The notes beneath the pieces were generated by a model. The model did no database searches, was not told where the DNA came from, and saw only the letters and a program-made list of their open reading frames with translations. Source: Pelagerythrobacter marinus (GTDB taxonomy: Bacteria; Pseudomonadota; Alphaproteobacteria; Sphingomonadales; Sphingomonadaceae). Taken from it: a stretch of DNA of 64,000 nt. Within the stretch, counting starts at the first letter, position 1. Every line of letters starts with the position of its first letter. Below, piece after piece: positions 29,618-37,452 of this stretch. The stretch is taken from NCBI RefSeq assembly GCF_009827515.1, contig NZ_WTYO01000005.1, positions 62,001-126,000 on the forward strand, written 5' to 3'. The position numbers and the translations under genes are program-made.

Positions 29618-30796
29618 CTAAGCGCCCACCGCGCCGCCTGCGATCAGCGCTTCCGCTTCCTCTTCCGACAAGCCGAGATCGCCGAGGATCGTGCGCGTGT
29701 CCGCTCCCGGCACAGGCAGCGTCGCCGCGGCTCCGGGTCGCCCGCCCGCCATTTCGATCGGCAGAGCCGGCAGGTGCGCCGTGCTGCCGTCGGGCATGGT
29801 GACGGGCTCCAGCCCGCCCGAGGCGTTGAGGTGCGGATCGTCGAACATGTCCTCCGGCCGCCCGATCGGCGCGAAGGGCAGCCCGCTGCCTTCCAGCCGC
29901 GCGACCAGCTCGTCGCGCGTGAAGCCGCGGATCAGTTCGCGGATGCGCGGCATGATGCGGTCGCGCTGGAGCACGCGGGCGTTGTTCTCGCGAATGCTCT
30001 CGTCGGCCCAGAGATCGTCGAGCCCGAACAGCGCGCAGAACTTCTCCCACAGTGCATCGGTGACGACGCCGATGAAGATCGGATCGTCCTTCGTCTCGAA
30101 CACATCGTAGATCGCCCAGGCGGAAATGCGCGCGGGCATCGGACTGGCGGCCTGCCCCGTCACCGCCTTCTGCGCCATGTGCTGGCCGATCAGGTAGACG
30201 GTCGTCTCGAACAGCGAGCTCTGCACTTTCTGGCCGCGGCCGGTGCGGTGGCGTTCCTCGATCGCGGCGAGAATCGCGATGACGCCGAACATCCCGCCGG
30301 TCACGTCGATGACGCTCGATCCCGCGCGCAGCGGCTGGCCTGGGGGACCCGTCATGTAGGCGAGCCCGCCCATCATCTGCGCGACTTCGTCGAGCGCGGT
30401 GCGGTTCTCGTAGGGCCCCGGGAGGAAGCCCTTCTCCGAGCAGTAGATGAGGCGCGGATTGCTCCGCGACAGGTCCTCGTAGCCGAGGCCGAGGCGGTCC
30501 ATCGCGCCGGGGCGGTAGTTCTCGACCACGACGTCGGCGCGGTCGACCAGCTTGCGCGCGACCGCGATCCCGTCGGGGTTCTTGAGGTCGAGGCAGATGC
30601 TCGCCTTGTGCCGGTTGTACATCGGGAAATAGCCGGCGCCCGAGCCGAGCAGCCGCCGCGTCCGGTCGCCGCCGATCGGCTCCACGCGCACGACCTCGGC
30701 CCCGAGCGAGGCGAGGATCGCGCCCACCGCCGGCCCCATGACCATGTGCGTGAACTCGACGACCTTGATGCCGGCGAGCGGTGTCGGATGCGTCAT
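29618..30796 (-). CDS. CaiB/BaiF CoA-transferase family protein
   Basis: 392-aa family III CoA-transferase. Motifs include VVEFTHMVMGPAVG...LASLGAEVVRVE at the start and NYRPGAMDRLGLGYEDL. The nucleophilic Asp is expected in the TALDEVAQMMGG segment. Last gene of operon II, directly after an HMG-CoA-lyase-like gene with a 4-bp overlap. It probably activates the acid that the lyase cleaves. Confidence 0.88.
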   Translation of the reverse strand: MTHPTPLAGIKVVEFTHMVMGPAVGAILASLGAEVVRVEPIGGDRTRRLLGSGAGYFPMYNRHKASICLDLKNPDGIAVARKLVDRADVVVENYRPGAMDRLGLGYEDLSRSNPRLIYCSEKGFLPGPYENRTALDEVAQMMGGLAYMTGPPGQPLRAGSSVIDVTGGMFGVIAILAAIEERHRTGRGQKVQSSLFETTVYLIGQHMAQKAVTGQAASPMPARISAWAIYDVFETKDDPIFIGVVTDALWEKFCALFGLDDLWADESIRENNARVLQRDRIMPRIRELIRGFTRDELVARLEGSGLPFAPIGRPEDMFDDPHLNASGGLEPVTMPDGSTAHLPALPIEMAGGRPGAAATLPVPGADTRTILGDLGLSEEEAEALIAGGAVGA

Positions 30797-31725
30797 TCCT
30801 GTGTTCCCTTGAAGCCGAGCGGCAGGCCCGCGTCGGGCGTGAAGCCGTAGAGCGGCTCGCCCGGCAGAGCCTCGGCGATAATGGTGCGGACTTCGAGAAG
30901 GCGCTCGAGATCGATGCCGGTCTTGATCCCCATCGCCTCCAGCATGAAGACGAGGTCCTCGGTGACGATATTGCCCGAAGCGCCGGGCGCGAACGGGCAT
31001 CCACCGAGGCCGCCGAGCGAGCTGTCGAGCGTGGTGATCCCCTCCTCCAGCCCCGCGAGCGCATTGGCGAGGCCCAGCCCGCGGGTGTTGTGGAGGTGCA
31101 GCGTGTTGAGCCTGTCGGCGCCGACCGCGGCCTTCACCCGCCGGACGAGCCGCTTCACCTGCGCCGGGTTCGCGTAGCCCGTCGTGTCGCTGAGCCCGAC
31201 TTCCGCCGCGCCGGCCGCGATCGCCTGCTCGGCCAGGCGAACGACCTGGTCCTCGTCTACCGGTCCTTCGATCGTGCAGCCGAAGGCGGTCGCCAGCCCG
31301 ACCTCGAAATGGGGGCGCGTCTCGGCGGGTTCGGCGGCCACCCGCGCGGCGATCGCGGCGATCTCCTCGATCACGGCGGCGTGGTCCTTGCGGACGTTCT
31401 TGAGGCTGTGCGTCTCCGACATGGAGAACGGCATCGAGATCTTCTCGGCGCCCGCCGCAATGGCGCGCTCGGCCCCCTTGAAGTTCGGCACGAGCACGGC
31501 GACGGCGAGGCCGGGAATGGTCCGCGCGAAGGCGACGAGTTCCGCCGTGTCGGCCATCTGCGGAAGCAGTTTGGGCGGCACGAAGCTGCCGACCTCGATC
31601 TCGGGCACGCCGACCTCTGCCTCGGCCTTGATCCAGGCCTTTTTCGCTTCCAGCGGCATGACCCGGTCGATGCTCTGGAGCCCGTCGCGCGGGCCGACTT
31701 CGCTGATGTGGACGCGGCTCGTCAT
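30793..31725 (-). CDS. Hydroxymethylglutaryl-CoA lyase family protein
   Basis: 310-aa TIM-barrel lyase. The metal/substrate motif SEVGPRDGLQ, HLHNTRGLGLAN and the GGLGGCPFAPGASGN signature with the active-site Cys are intact. HMG-CoA lyases split tertiary beta-hydroxyacyl-CoA; relatives also act on citramalyl-type substrates. Given LeuCD-like and CaiB neighbours, a 3-hydroxy-3-alkyl dicarboxyl-CoA is a more likely substrate than leucine-derived HMG-CoA, and that is inferred. Confidence 0.85.
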   Translation of the reverse strand: MTSRVHISEVGPRDGLQSIDRVMPLEAKKAWIKAEAEVGVPEIEVGSFVPPKLLPQMADTAELVAFARTIPGLAVAVLVPNFKGAERAIAAGAEKISMPFSMSETHSLKNVRKDHAAVIEEIAAIAARVAAEPAETRPHFEVGLATAFGCTIEGPVDEDQVVRLAEQAIAAGAAEVGLSDTTGYANPAQVKRLVRRVKAAVGADRLNTLHLHNTRGLGLANALAGLEEGITTLDSSLGGLGGCPFAPGASGNIVTEDLVFMLEAMGIKTGIDLERLLEVRTIIAEALPGEPLYGFTPDAGLPLGFKGTQE

Positions 31726-32348
31726 GCTTGTTCCTCGAGATAGATCCAGGGCCGCTCCGCCCGATCGCGGGCGTGGAACGCGGCGATCCGGTCGCGGAGC
31801 TTGAGGGTCAGGTCGATCGCGTCGAGGCCTTCGGTCAGCATCGCCCGCGCTTCGGCTTCCAGCGAAAACGACCAGGTCCGGCCGTCCGCCAGCGAGACCG
31901 TTCCCGCCTCGACGTCGAGCGACACCTGCGAACCGGCCTCGGCCGCTGCGGCGATTTCCGCCACCGCCTCGGGCGGGAGCACCGCCGGGCAGATGCCGTT
32001 GCGGACGCAGTTGCCGAAGAAGATCGGTGCGAAACTCGTCGCGATAACGGCGCGGATGCCGAACTCGGCCAGCGCCCAGACGGCATGCTCGCGGCTGGAA
32101 CCGCAGCCGAAGTTGCTCCCGCCGAGCAGGATCGTCGCGCCGGCGTAGGCGGGCTGGTTGAGAACGAAGGACGGGTCGGGATCGCGCGTGCCCGGCGCCA
32201 GGTAGCGCCAGCCGGCGAACAACCCCTCGGCGAGCCCCGTCTTGCCGGTCGTCTTCATCTCGCGCGAGGGGATGATCGCGTCGGTGTCGATATTGTCGCG
32301 CAGCAGCGGCGCGGCGACCCCGGTATGGGTGGTGAGCGGCTCAGGCAT
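31722..32348 (-). CDS. LeuD-like hydro-lyase small subunit
   Basis: 208 aa. It contains the swivel-domain motifs RDNIDTDAIIPSREM and NFGCGSSREHAVWAL. It forms a heterodimer with the adjacent LeuC-like protein; the two genes overlap by 8 bp. The family includes isopropylmalate isomerase, citraconate/citramalate and dimethylmalate dehydratases. Placed in a catabolic operon far from other leucine genes, this pair probably hydrates an alkylated maleate, not isopropylmalate. Confidence 0.87.
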   Translation of the reverse strand: MPEPLTTHTGVAAPLLRDNIDTDAIIPSREMKTTGKTGLAEGLFAGWRYLAPGTRDPDPSFVLNQPAYAGATILLGGSNFGCGSSREHAVWALAEFGIRAVIATSFAPIFFGNCVRNGICPAVLPPEAVAEIAAAAEAGSQVSLDVEAGTVSLADGRTWSFSLEAEARAMLTEGLDAIDLTLKLRDRIAAFHARDRAERPWIYLEEQA

Positions 32349-33735
32349 CGGCCCCCTCCCCGATCGCGCGCGGGTCGGCGATCCGCCCGGCGATGGCGCT
32401 GGCGACGACCGTTTCCGGGCTCGCGACATGCGTGCGAATGCCCGGGCCCTGGCGCCCCTCGAAGTTGCGGTTGGTGGAGGAGACCACCCGCGAGCCGGCG
32501 GGAAAGCTCTCGCCCCCGGCGTAGAAGCACATCGAACAGCCGCTCTCGCGCCATTCGAACCCCGCCTCGGTGAAGACCTTGTCCAGCCCTTCGGCCTCTG
32601 CGGCGCGCTTCACCGCGGAGGAGCCGGGAACGCAGAGCGCCTTCACGCCGGGCGCGACCCGGCGGCCGGTCAGCAGCGCGGCCGCGCGGCGCAGGTCGGA
32701 GAGGCGGCTGTTGGTGCAGCTTCCGATGAAGGCCGCGTCGATCGGAAGCCCTGCCAGCGCCTCGCCCGGGCGCAGGCCCATATAGGCGAGCGGGCGGTCG
32801 CCGGCGTCCCCGGGAACGGCGCCGGAGATGGCGACGCTGTGCTCGGGCGAGGTGCCCCAGCTCACCATCGGCTCGAGCGCGGCGGCGTCGATCTCGAGCT
32901 CCGCGTCGAAGCTGGCCCCGGGATCGGTCGCGAGCGTCCGCCAGTGCGCGACGGCGCGGTCCCATGCGGCGCCGCGCGGGGCGTAGCGCCGGCCGGCGAG
33001 GTAGTCGAACGTCGCCTCGTCGGGCGCGATCACGCCGGTCATCGCGGCGAATTCGGTCGCCATGTTGCAGAGCGTCATGCGCCCTTCCATGTCGAGCGCG
33101 GTCACCGCCTCGCCGGCGAACTCGACCACGTGGCCCTTGCCGCCGCCGGCCTCGTGCCGCGCGATCAGCGCGAGGATCATGTCCTTGGGCGTGACGCCGC
33201 GCCCGAGCTTGCCGGTGTAGGTCACCCGCATCGTCCTGGGCGTCGCGACCCGCAGGGTGCCCGTCGCCATCGCGTGCTCCGCCTCGGAGGACCCGATGCC
33301 CCAGGCGAGCGCGCCCAGCGCGCCCTGGGTGCAAGTGTGGCTGTCGGGCGCAACCAGCGTCGCGCCGGGCAGAACGATGCCGAGCTCCGGCGAAACGACG
33401 TGCACGATGCCCTGGTCGGGGTCGGTCACGTCGAACAGGGTGAGGCCCGCCTCGCGCGCGGCGGCGCGGGTTTCGGTGATGAAGGCCTGCCCGCCGGGCA
33501 TCAGCGTCCGGTCGTCCCGGCCGGGGCGGGTGTCCACGATATGGTCCATCACGCAGAACACGCGCGCGGGATCGGCGACCGAGCGGCCGGCCGCCTTCAG
33601 CCCGCCGAGCGCGGCGGCGCCGGTGCGCTCGTGCAGGAAGATGCGGTCGATCGCGATCAGCGCCGCGCCGCCGGGGAGGTCGGCGACGCGGTGCTGGTCC
33701 CACAGCTTGGCAAAAAGGGTGCGCGGCTCAGCCAG
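32341..33735 (-). CDS. LeuC-like hydro-lyase large subunit, probable CTG start
   Basis: 464 aa of the aconitase superfamily. Cluster ligands are in GSCTNSR and SGCSMC; the N-terminal RTLFAKLWDQHRV and DSHTCTQGALGALAWGIGSSE are standard. The family length places the start at CTG 33735, which overlaps the previous stop codon (CTGGCTGA) and has GGAGG six bases upstream. The only ATG (33774) would add 13 arginine/tryptophan-rich residues lying inside the upstream gene. It acts with the LeuD-like subunit. Confidence 0.85.
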   Translation of the reverse strand: MAEPRTLFAKLWDQHRVADLPGGAALIAIDRIFLHERTGAAALGGLKAAGRSVADPARVFCVMDHIVDTRPGRDDRTLMPGGQAFITETRAAAREAGLTLFDVTDPDQGIVHVVSPELGIVLPGATLVAPDSHTCTQGALGALAWGIGSSEAEHAMATGTLRVATPRTMRVTYTGKLGRGVTPKDMILALIARHEAGGGKGHVVEFAGEAVTALDMEGRMTLCNMATEFAAMTGVIAPDEATFDYLAGRRYAPRGAAWDRAVAHWRTLATDPGASFDAELEIDAAALEPMVSWGTSPEHSVAISGAVPGDAGDRPLAYMGLRPGEALAGLPIDAAFIGSCTNSRLSDLRRAAALLTGRRVAPGVKALCVPGSSAVKRAAEAEGLDKVFTEAGFEWRESGCSMCFYAGGESFPAGSRVVSSTNRNFEGRQGPGIRTHVASPETVVASAIAGRIADPRAIGEGADA

Positions 33736-34231
33736 ACGCCGCCTCCATCTCCTTCTCCACCGCGCGCCAGTCACGCGTCACCAGCTTTTCCTGGATCGCG
33801 GTGCGCGTCTCGAGCTGACCGCTGCGGATCCAGTGCCAGGTCCGGCAGCGGCTCTGGCCGTCGTCGGCGAGCTGGATCATCTCGTAGAGGTAGAGCTCCG
33901 GATCGCCCTGGCGCTGCCAGTAGAGCATGACGGTGCGGTTCTTGTCGTCGAGGCCGACTTCCGCCGCCCAGCCCTTGATCAGATCGTTGTCCCACCAGAC
34001 GCGCTTGTCGGCATAAGTCGCGGGGAAATCGCGCGTTTCGGTGCGTCCGTCGGCCCAGGTGTAGTAGTTGGTCTGATGGTAGGGATGCTCGCCCTCGCCG
34101 TCCGGAAAGCGGCAGAACAGGCGCGACGTGTGCTCATCAATCTTGTCGCCGGCCGCGTTGTAGTAGGTGTAAACGCCGTCCCAGACCCCTTCGTGCCGGG
34201 CCAGCAGCGGCATGTCTTCGCGAATTCCCAT
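33728..34231 (-). CDS. DUF3598-like (calycin-type) protein, second copy
   Basis: 167 aa, similar along its length to 25588-26112 (shared MPLLARHEGVWDGVYTY start, YYTWADGRTETRDFP and CRTWHWIRSG). Strand-rich and aromatic-rich, as expected of a small-ligand barrel. ATG 34231 has AGGAGAG upstream. The stop overlaps the leuC-like start. Two copies in separate operons under the same operator suggest related substrates. Confidence 0.7.
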   Translation of the reverse strand: MGIREDMPLLARHEGVWDGVYTYYNAAGDKIDEHTSRLFCRFPDGEGEHPYHQTNYYTWADGRTETRDFPATYADKRVWWDNDLIKGWAAEVGLDDKNRTVMLYWQRQGDPELYLYEMIQLADDGQSRCRTWHWIRSGQLETRTAIQEKLVTRDWRAVEKEMEAASG

Positions 34232-34244
34232 GGTTCTCTCCTGA

Positions 34245-35795
34245 TTATCCCTCGGGCAGCCAGATTTCGGCCCGGATCTCGGCATTGGCGCGCGCCCACT
34301 CCGCCAGGTCCCACCGCCGGATGGACGGCACCCCGGCGACGAGCGCCGCGCGATCCGCGGTCAGCAGCGCGCGCAGCAGGGGCTTCGCCGCGCGAGCGCG
34401 CACGAGAGCGCGATGGCGAAGCGCGAGCCGTTCGGGCGCGACATCTTCGGGATCGAACGGGATCGCGTGCGCCGGATCGGCGCGGAACCACGGCCAGAAG
34501 AAGCGCGCGGCGCGCACCGCGCCCCAGGCTTCGGTCAGATAGTTTCCGAACCGGTCGGGCACGAGGTCGGGCTGCCGCTCGATCCACTCGCCTGCCGCGT
34601 CGGCTCGCGGGATATGCGCGTCGAACGCCTCGGCCTCGGCCCCCAGCCGCGCCGCCACCGCGAGCGCGAGCAGGCCGGAGACGCCCTCCCCCGCGACGAC
34701 CTGCGGCGTGGAGGGGCAGATCGCCTCGATCGCCGCTGCGGTCAGCCGCGACCAGGCGGCAATGTCGGCATCGCCGTCATAGGGGTCCGAAAGGCCGTGG
34801 CCGGGAAGATCGATCAGCAGGGAATCGCCCGCGTCGAGAAGCTCGACCGAGCCGCCTGGCGCGTGGAGCACGACCCGCCCCGCCGCGCGATCGCCGCGCC
34901 AGTGGACGAGACCGTCGAACCCCTCGGCAGCGACGCGCGCGAAGCCCTCGTCGTCGGCCTCCCCGATCTCCACGCGTCCCTCGCCGGAGGCTATGCTCAG
35001 GAAGGCAAAGCTCTCGTCCTGATGCGCGGCGGGCGTGGCAACGGGGCGCGCCACCCAGCTCTCGGGCAGTTCGCCCAGCCGCGCGAGATGCGCCTGCAGC
35101 GGATCGCCGTCGTAAGCGGTGATGAGCACAGGGGCGGTCGCCTCCCCCGGGGCGGGTATGTCGCGCGGCGCGCGCAGGACGGCGCCGTAGCCGGCCCGGT
35201 AGGCATCGCCGCTGTCCAGCATCTCACGGACCGCAGCATCGACCTTGACCGGATCGGCATGGGCCATCCTGAGCCGCGCCTGATGGCGCACGTCGAACCA
35301 CGGGAAGAACCAGCTCTGCTCGAGCATCCGGTTCCAGAGCCAGGTGAGATGCTCGCCATAGGCCGAAGGCTGGAACGGCGGCAGATAGGATTCGCCGAAG
35401 ATCGCCCGCTCTTCCTCGGTCCAGATGCCGTAGCCGCCGATCGCGAGCGCGGCGAAGCGGCGCGGATGGCGGCGGAGCGCGGTCACCAGGATGATGCCGC
35501 CCGAATGGAAGCCATAGGCCGGCACACATTCGAGGCCCGCGGCGTCGGCGAACGCGACGATCGCGTCCGCGAAGTCGTCGATCGTCGGCCCGCCGGGCAG
35601 CGGGTCCGACTGGCCGAACCCCGGCGAGTCGGGCGCGATGCAGGTGAAGTGTTCCGACCACCGCTCCATCAGCGGCTCGTACTCCGCAGAGGAGCGCGGG
35701 CTCTGGTGAATCATCAGGAGCGGCGGACCGCTGCCCGCCTTGCGGTAGTGGACGCGGCGCCCGGCGACATCCAGGAAATGGCGTGAGATCGTCAT
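34245..35795 (-). CDS. Tandem alpha/beta-hydrolase domain protein
   Basis: 516 aa, about twice the length of a single hydrolase. Domain 1 (1-270) has the oxyanion region LLMIHQSPRS, SPGFGQSD and nucleophile Ser98 in GFHSGG. Domain 2 (about 290-510) repeats the layout (HAPGGS, DLPGHGLSDPY) but its elbow reads AGEGVSG with Gly where Ser should be, so it is probably non-catalytic. ATG 35795 lies 10 bp from operator site 2, with AGGA close to it. First gene of operon II. Substrate unknown; an ester, lactone or C-C bond are all possible. Confidence 0.75.
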   Translation of the reverse strand: MTISRHFLDVAGRRVHYRKAGSGPPLLMIHQSPRSSAEYEPLMERWSEHFTCIAPDSPGFGQSDPLPGGPTIDDFADAIVAFADAAGLECVPAYGFHSGGIILVTALRRHPRRFAALAIGGYGIWTEEERAIFGESYLPPFQPSAYGEHLTWLWNRMLEQSWFFPWFDVRHQARLRMAHADPVKVDAAVREMLDSGDAYRAGYGAVLRAPRDIPAPGEATAPVLITAYDGDPLQAHLARLGELPESWVARPVATPAAHQDESFAFLSIASGEGRVEIGEADDEGFARVAAEGFDGLVHWRGDRAAGRVVLHAPGGSVELLDAGDSLLIDLPGHGLSDPYDGDADIAAWSRLTAAAIEAICPSTPQVVAGEGVSGLLALAVAARLGAEAEAFDAHIPRADAAGEWIERQPDLVPDRFGNYLTEAWGAVRAARFFWPWFRADPAHAIPFDPEDVAPERLALRHRALVRARAAKPLLRALLTADRAALVAGVPSIRRWDLAEWARANAEIRAEIWLPEG

Positions 35796-35802
35796 GGTCC
35801 TA

Positions 35803-35818
35803 ACTTGTCCGGACAAAT
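35803..35818. promoter_or_regulatory. Operator-like palindrome, site 2 (divergent promoter)
   Basis: ACTTGTCCGGACAAAT, core TTGTCCGGACAA at 35805-35816, lies between the divergent operons II and III. It is 9 bp from the leftward ATG and 62 bp from the rightward ATG. A further half-site AATTTGTC occurs about 25 bp to the right. One regulator here could control both operons. Confidence 0.82.
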
Positions 35819-35878
35819 TCTTCTCGACAAGCCCTAATTTGTCTTTCATCCTTCTGGCAAGAGTCTTGGGAGATGCGA

Positions 35879-36559
35879 ATGGACCCGATTGGGACGAAAA
35901 TGGTGTCGGACGGAAAGACGGCCCGGCAGATCTTCGAGAGCGTGATGGCCAATCCGGCGCGCAACAAGTTCGGCTTCGGCGAGCGCCTGGCGATCGTGAA
36001 CGTCGACATCCAGCAGGCCTACACCCGGATCGACAAGTTCAAGACCGCCTACGAGACCGACCCGCGCCAGATCGAGTACGTGAACCGCATATCCGCGCTC
36101 GCCCGGGCGAAGGGCATGCCGGTGATCTGGAGCCGGGTCGCCTACATGGACAACGCCGCCGACGCGGGCGTCTGGGGCACCCGCACCGATACCCCCGATT
36201 CGCTGCAGAACATCAAGTACGAGAGCGAGCGCCACGCGTTCGATCCGCGCTGCGAGATCGACCCGAACGACCTGCAATACACCAAGCGCATGCCCTCGGC
36301 ATTCTTCGAGACGCCGCTTGCAAGCTATCTCGTGGGGCAGAAAGTGGATACGGTCGTCGTCACCGGAGGCAGCACCTCGGGCTGCGTGCGCGCGACCGCG
36401 GTCGATGCGCTGAGCCACGGCTATCGCACGATCGTTCCGATCGAGACCTGCGCGGACAAGCACGAGAGCTACCACTTCGCGAACCTGACCGACCTCCAGC
36501 TCAAGTACGCGGACGTGGAGCCCGTTCAGACGGTGATCGACTGGTTGGAAGCACGATGA
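35879..36559 (+). CDS. Isochorismatase-like cysteine amidohydrolase
   Basis: 226 aa. The catalytic Asp is in IVNVDIQQAY, Lys is expected in the IKYESERHAF-YTKR region, and Cys is in GGSTSGCVRATAVDAL. The best-known relatives are N-carbamoylsarcosine amidohydrolase and ureidoacrylate, maleamate or other half-amide amidohydrolases. ATG 35879 has GGGAG at proper spacing, while ATG 35873 does not. First gene of operon III, next to two PuuE-like hydrolases, so a half-amide from ring opening is a likely substrate. Confidence 0.85.
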   Translation: MDPIGTKMVSDGKTARQIFESVMANPARNKFGFGERLAIVNVDIQQAYTRIDKFKTAYETDPRQIEYVNRISALARAKGMPVIWSRVAYMDNAADAGVWGTRTDTPDSLQNIKYESERHAFDPRCEIDPNDLQYTKRMPSAFFETPLASYLVGQKVDTVVVTGGSTSGCVRATAVDALSHGYRTIVPIETCADKHESYHFANLTDLQLKYADVEPVQTVIDWLEAR

Positions 36560-37452
36560 GCGAACCGCAGAAGAGCGATCCGGGCCTCTACGATTTCCAG
36601 GCCTATCGCGGCCGGCCGAAGATCGAATGGCCGGAGGGCAAGACCTGCGCGGTCTGGGTCGCGCCCAATCTCGAATTCTACGAAATCGACCCGCCCGCCA
36701 ATCCGCACCGCAAGAGCTGGGCCAAGCCGCATCCCGACGTGGTCGGATACGGGCACCGCGACCACGCCAACCGCGTCGGCCACTGGCGCATGGCGGAGGT
36801 GATGAGCAAGCACGGCTTTCCCGGCTCGGTCAGCCTCTCGGTCGCGCTATGCGACCACATTCCCGAGGTGGTCGAAGATGCAAGCCAGCGCGGGTGGGAG
36901 TTCTTCAGCCACGGGATCTACAACACCCGCTACAGCTACGGCATGGACGAGGCGCAGGAACGCGCGATCATCGAGGATTCGATCCGCACCGTAGAAGCCG
37001 CGACCGGGCAGCGCATCCGCGGCTGGCTGGCGCCCGCGCTGACGCATACGCCGCGCACGCTCGACCTGATCGCAGAGTATGGCCTCGACTATACCTGCGA
37101 CCTCTATCACGACGATCAGCCGACGCGCGTGAAGGTCAAGTCGGGCAAGCTGACCGCCATTCCCTACAGCCTCGAGGTCAACGATCACTACGGCTTCTTC
37201 ATCTACAACATGAGCCCGCGTGAATATGCCGACACGCTGATCCGCCAGTACGAGCGGCTGGCGGAGGAAGGCGCGCGCTCCGGCACGGTCATGTGCATCC
37301 CGCTTCACAGCTACCTCATCGGCCAGCCGCATCGCATCGGCCCGTTCGAGGAGGTGCTGAAGCATATCGCCGCCGACGGCCGCGCTTGGATCGCCCGCGC
37401 GGGCGAGATCGTCGACGCCTTCAATGCACAGACCGGGGAGGACGGCCGATGA
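36556..37452 (+). CDS. PuuE-like polysaccharide-deacetylase-family hydrolase 1
   Basis: 298 aa, no signal peptide, NodB-fold. Instead of the TFDDG of true deacetylases, the first strand reads WVAPNLEFYEID, as in allantoinase PuuE and cyclic imide hydrolases. The second motif SHGIYNTR retains one His and lacks the usual second His. It overlaps both neighbours by 4 bp. Ring-opening C-N hydrolysis is predicted. Confidence 0.78.
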   Translation: MSEPQKSDPGLYDFQAYRGRPKIEWPEGKTCAVWVAPNLEFYEIDPPANPHRKSWAKPHPDVVGYGHRDHANRVGHWRMAEVMSKHGFPGSVSLSVALCDHIPEVVEDASQRGWEFFSHGIYNTRYSYGMDEAQERAIIEDSIRTVEAATGQRIRGWLAPALTHTPRTLDLIAEYGLDYTCDLYHDDQPTRVKVKSGKLTAIPYSLEVNDHYGFFIYNMSPREYADTLIRQYERLAEEGARSGTVMCIPLHSYLIGQPHRIGPFEEVLKHIAADGRAWIARAGEIVDAFNAQTGEDGR

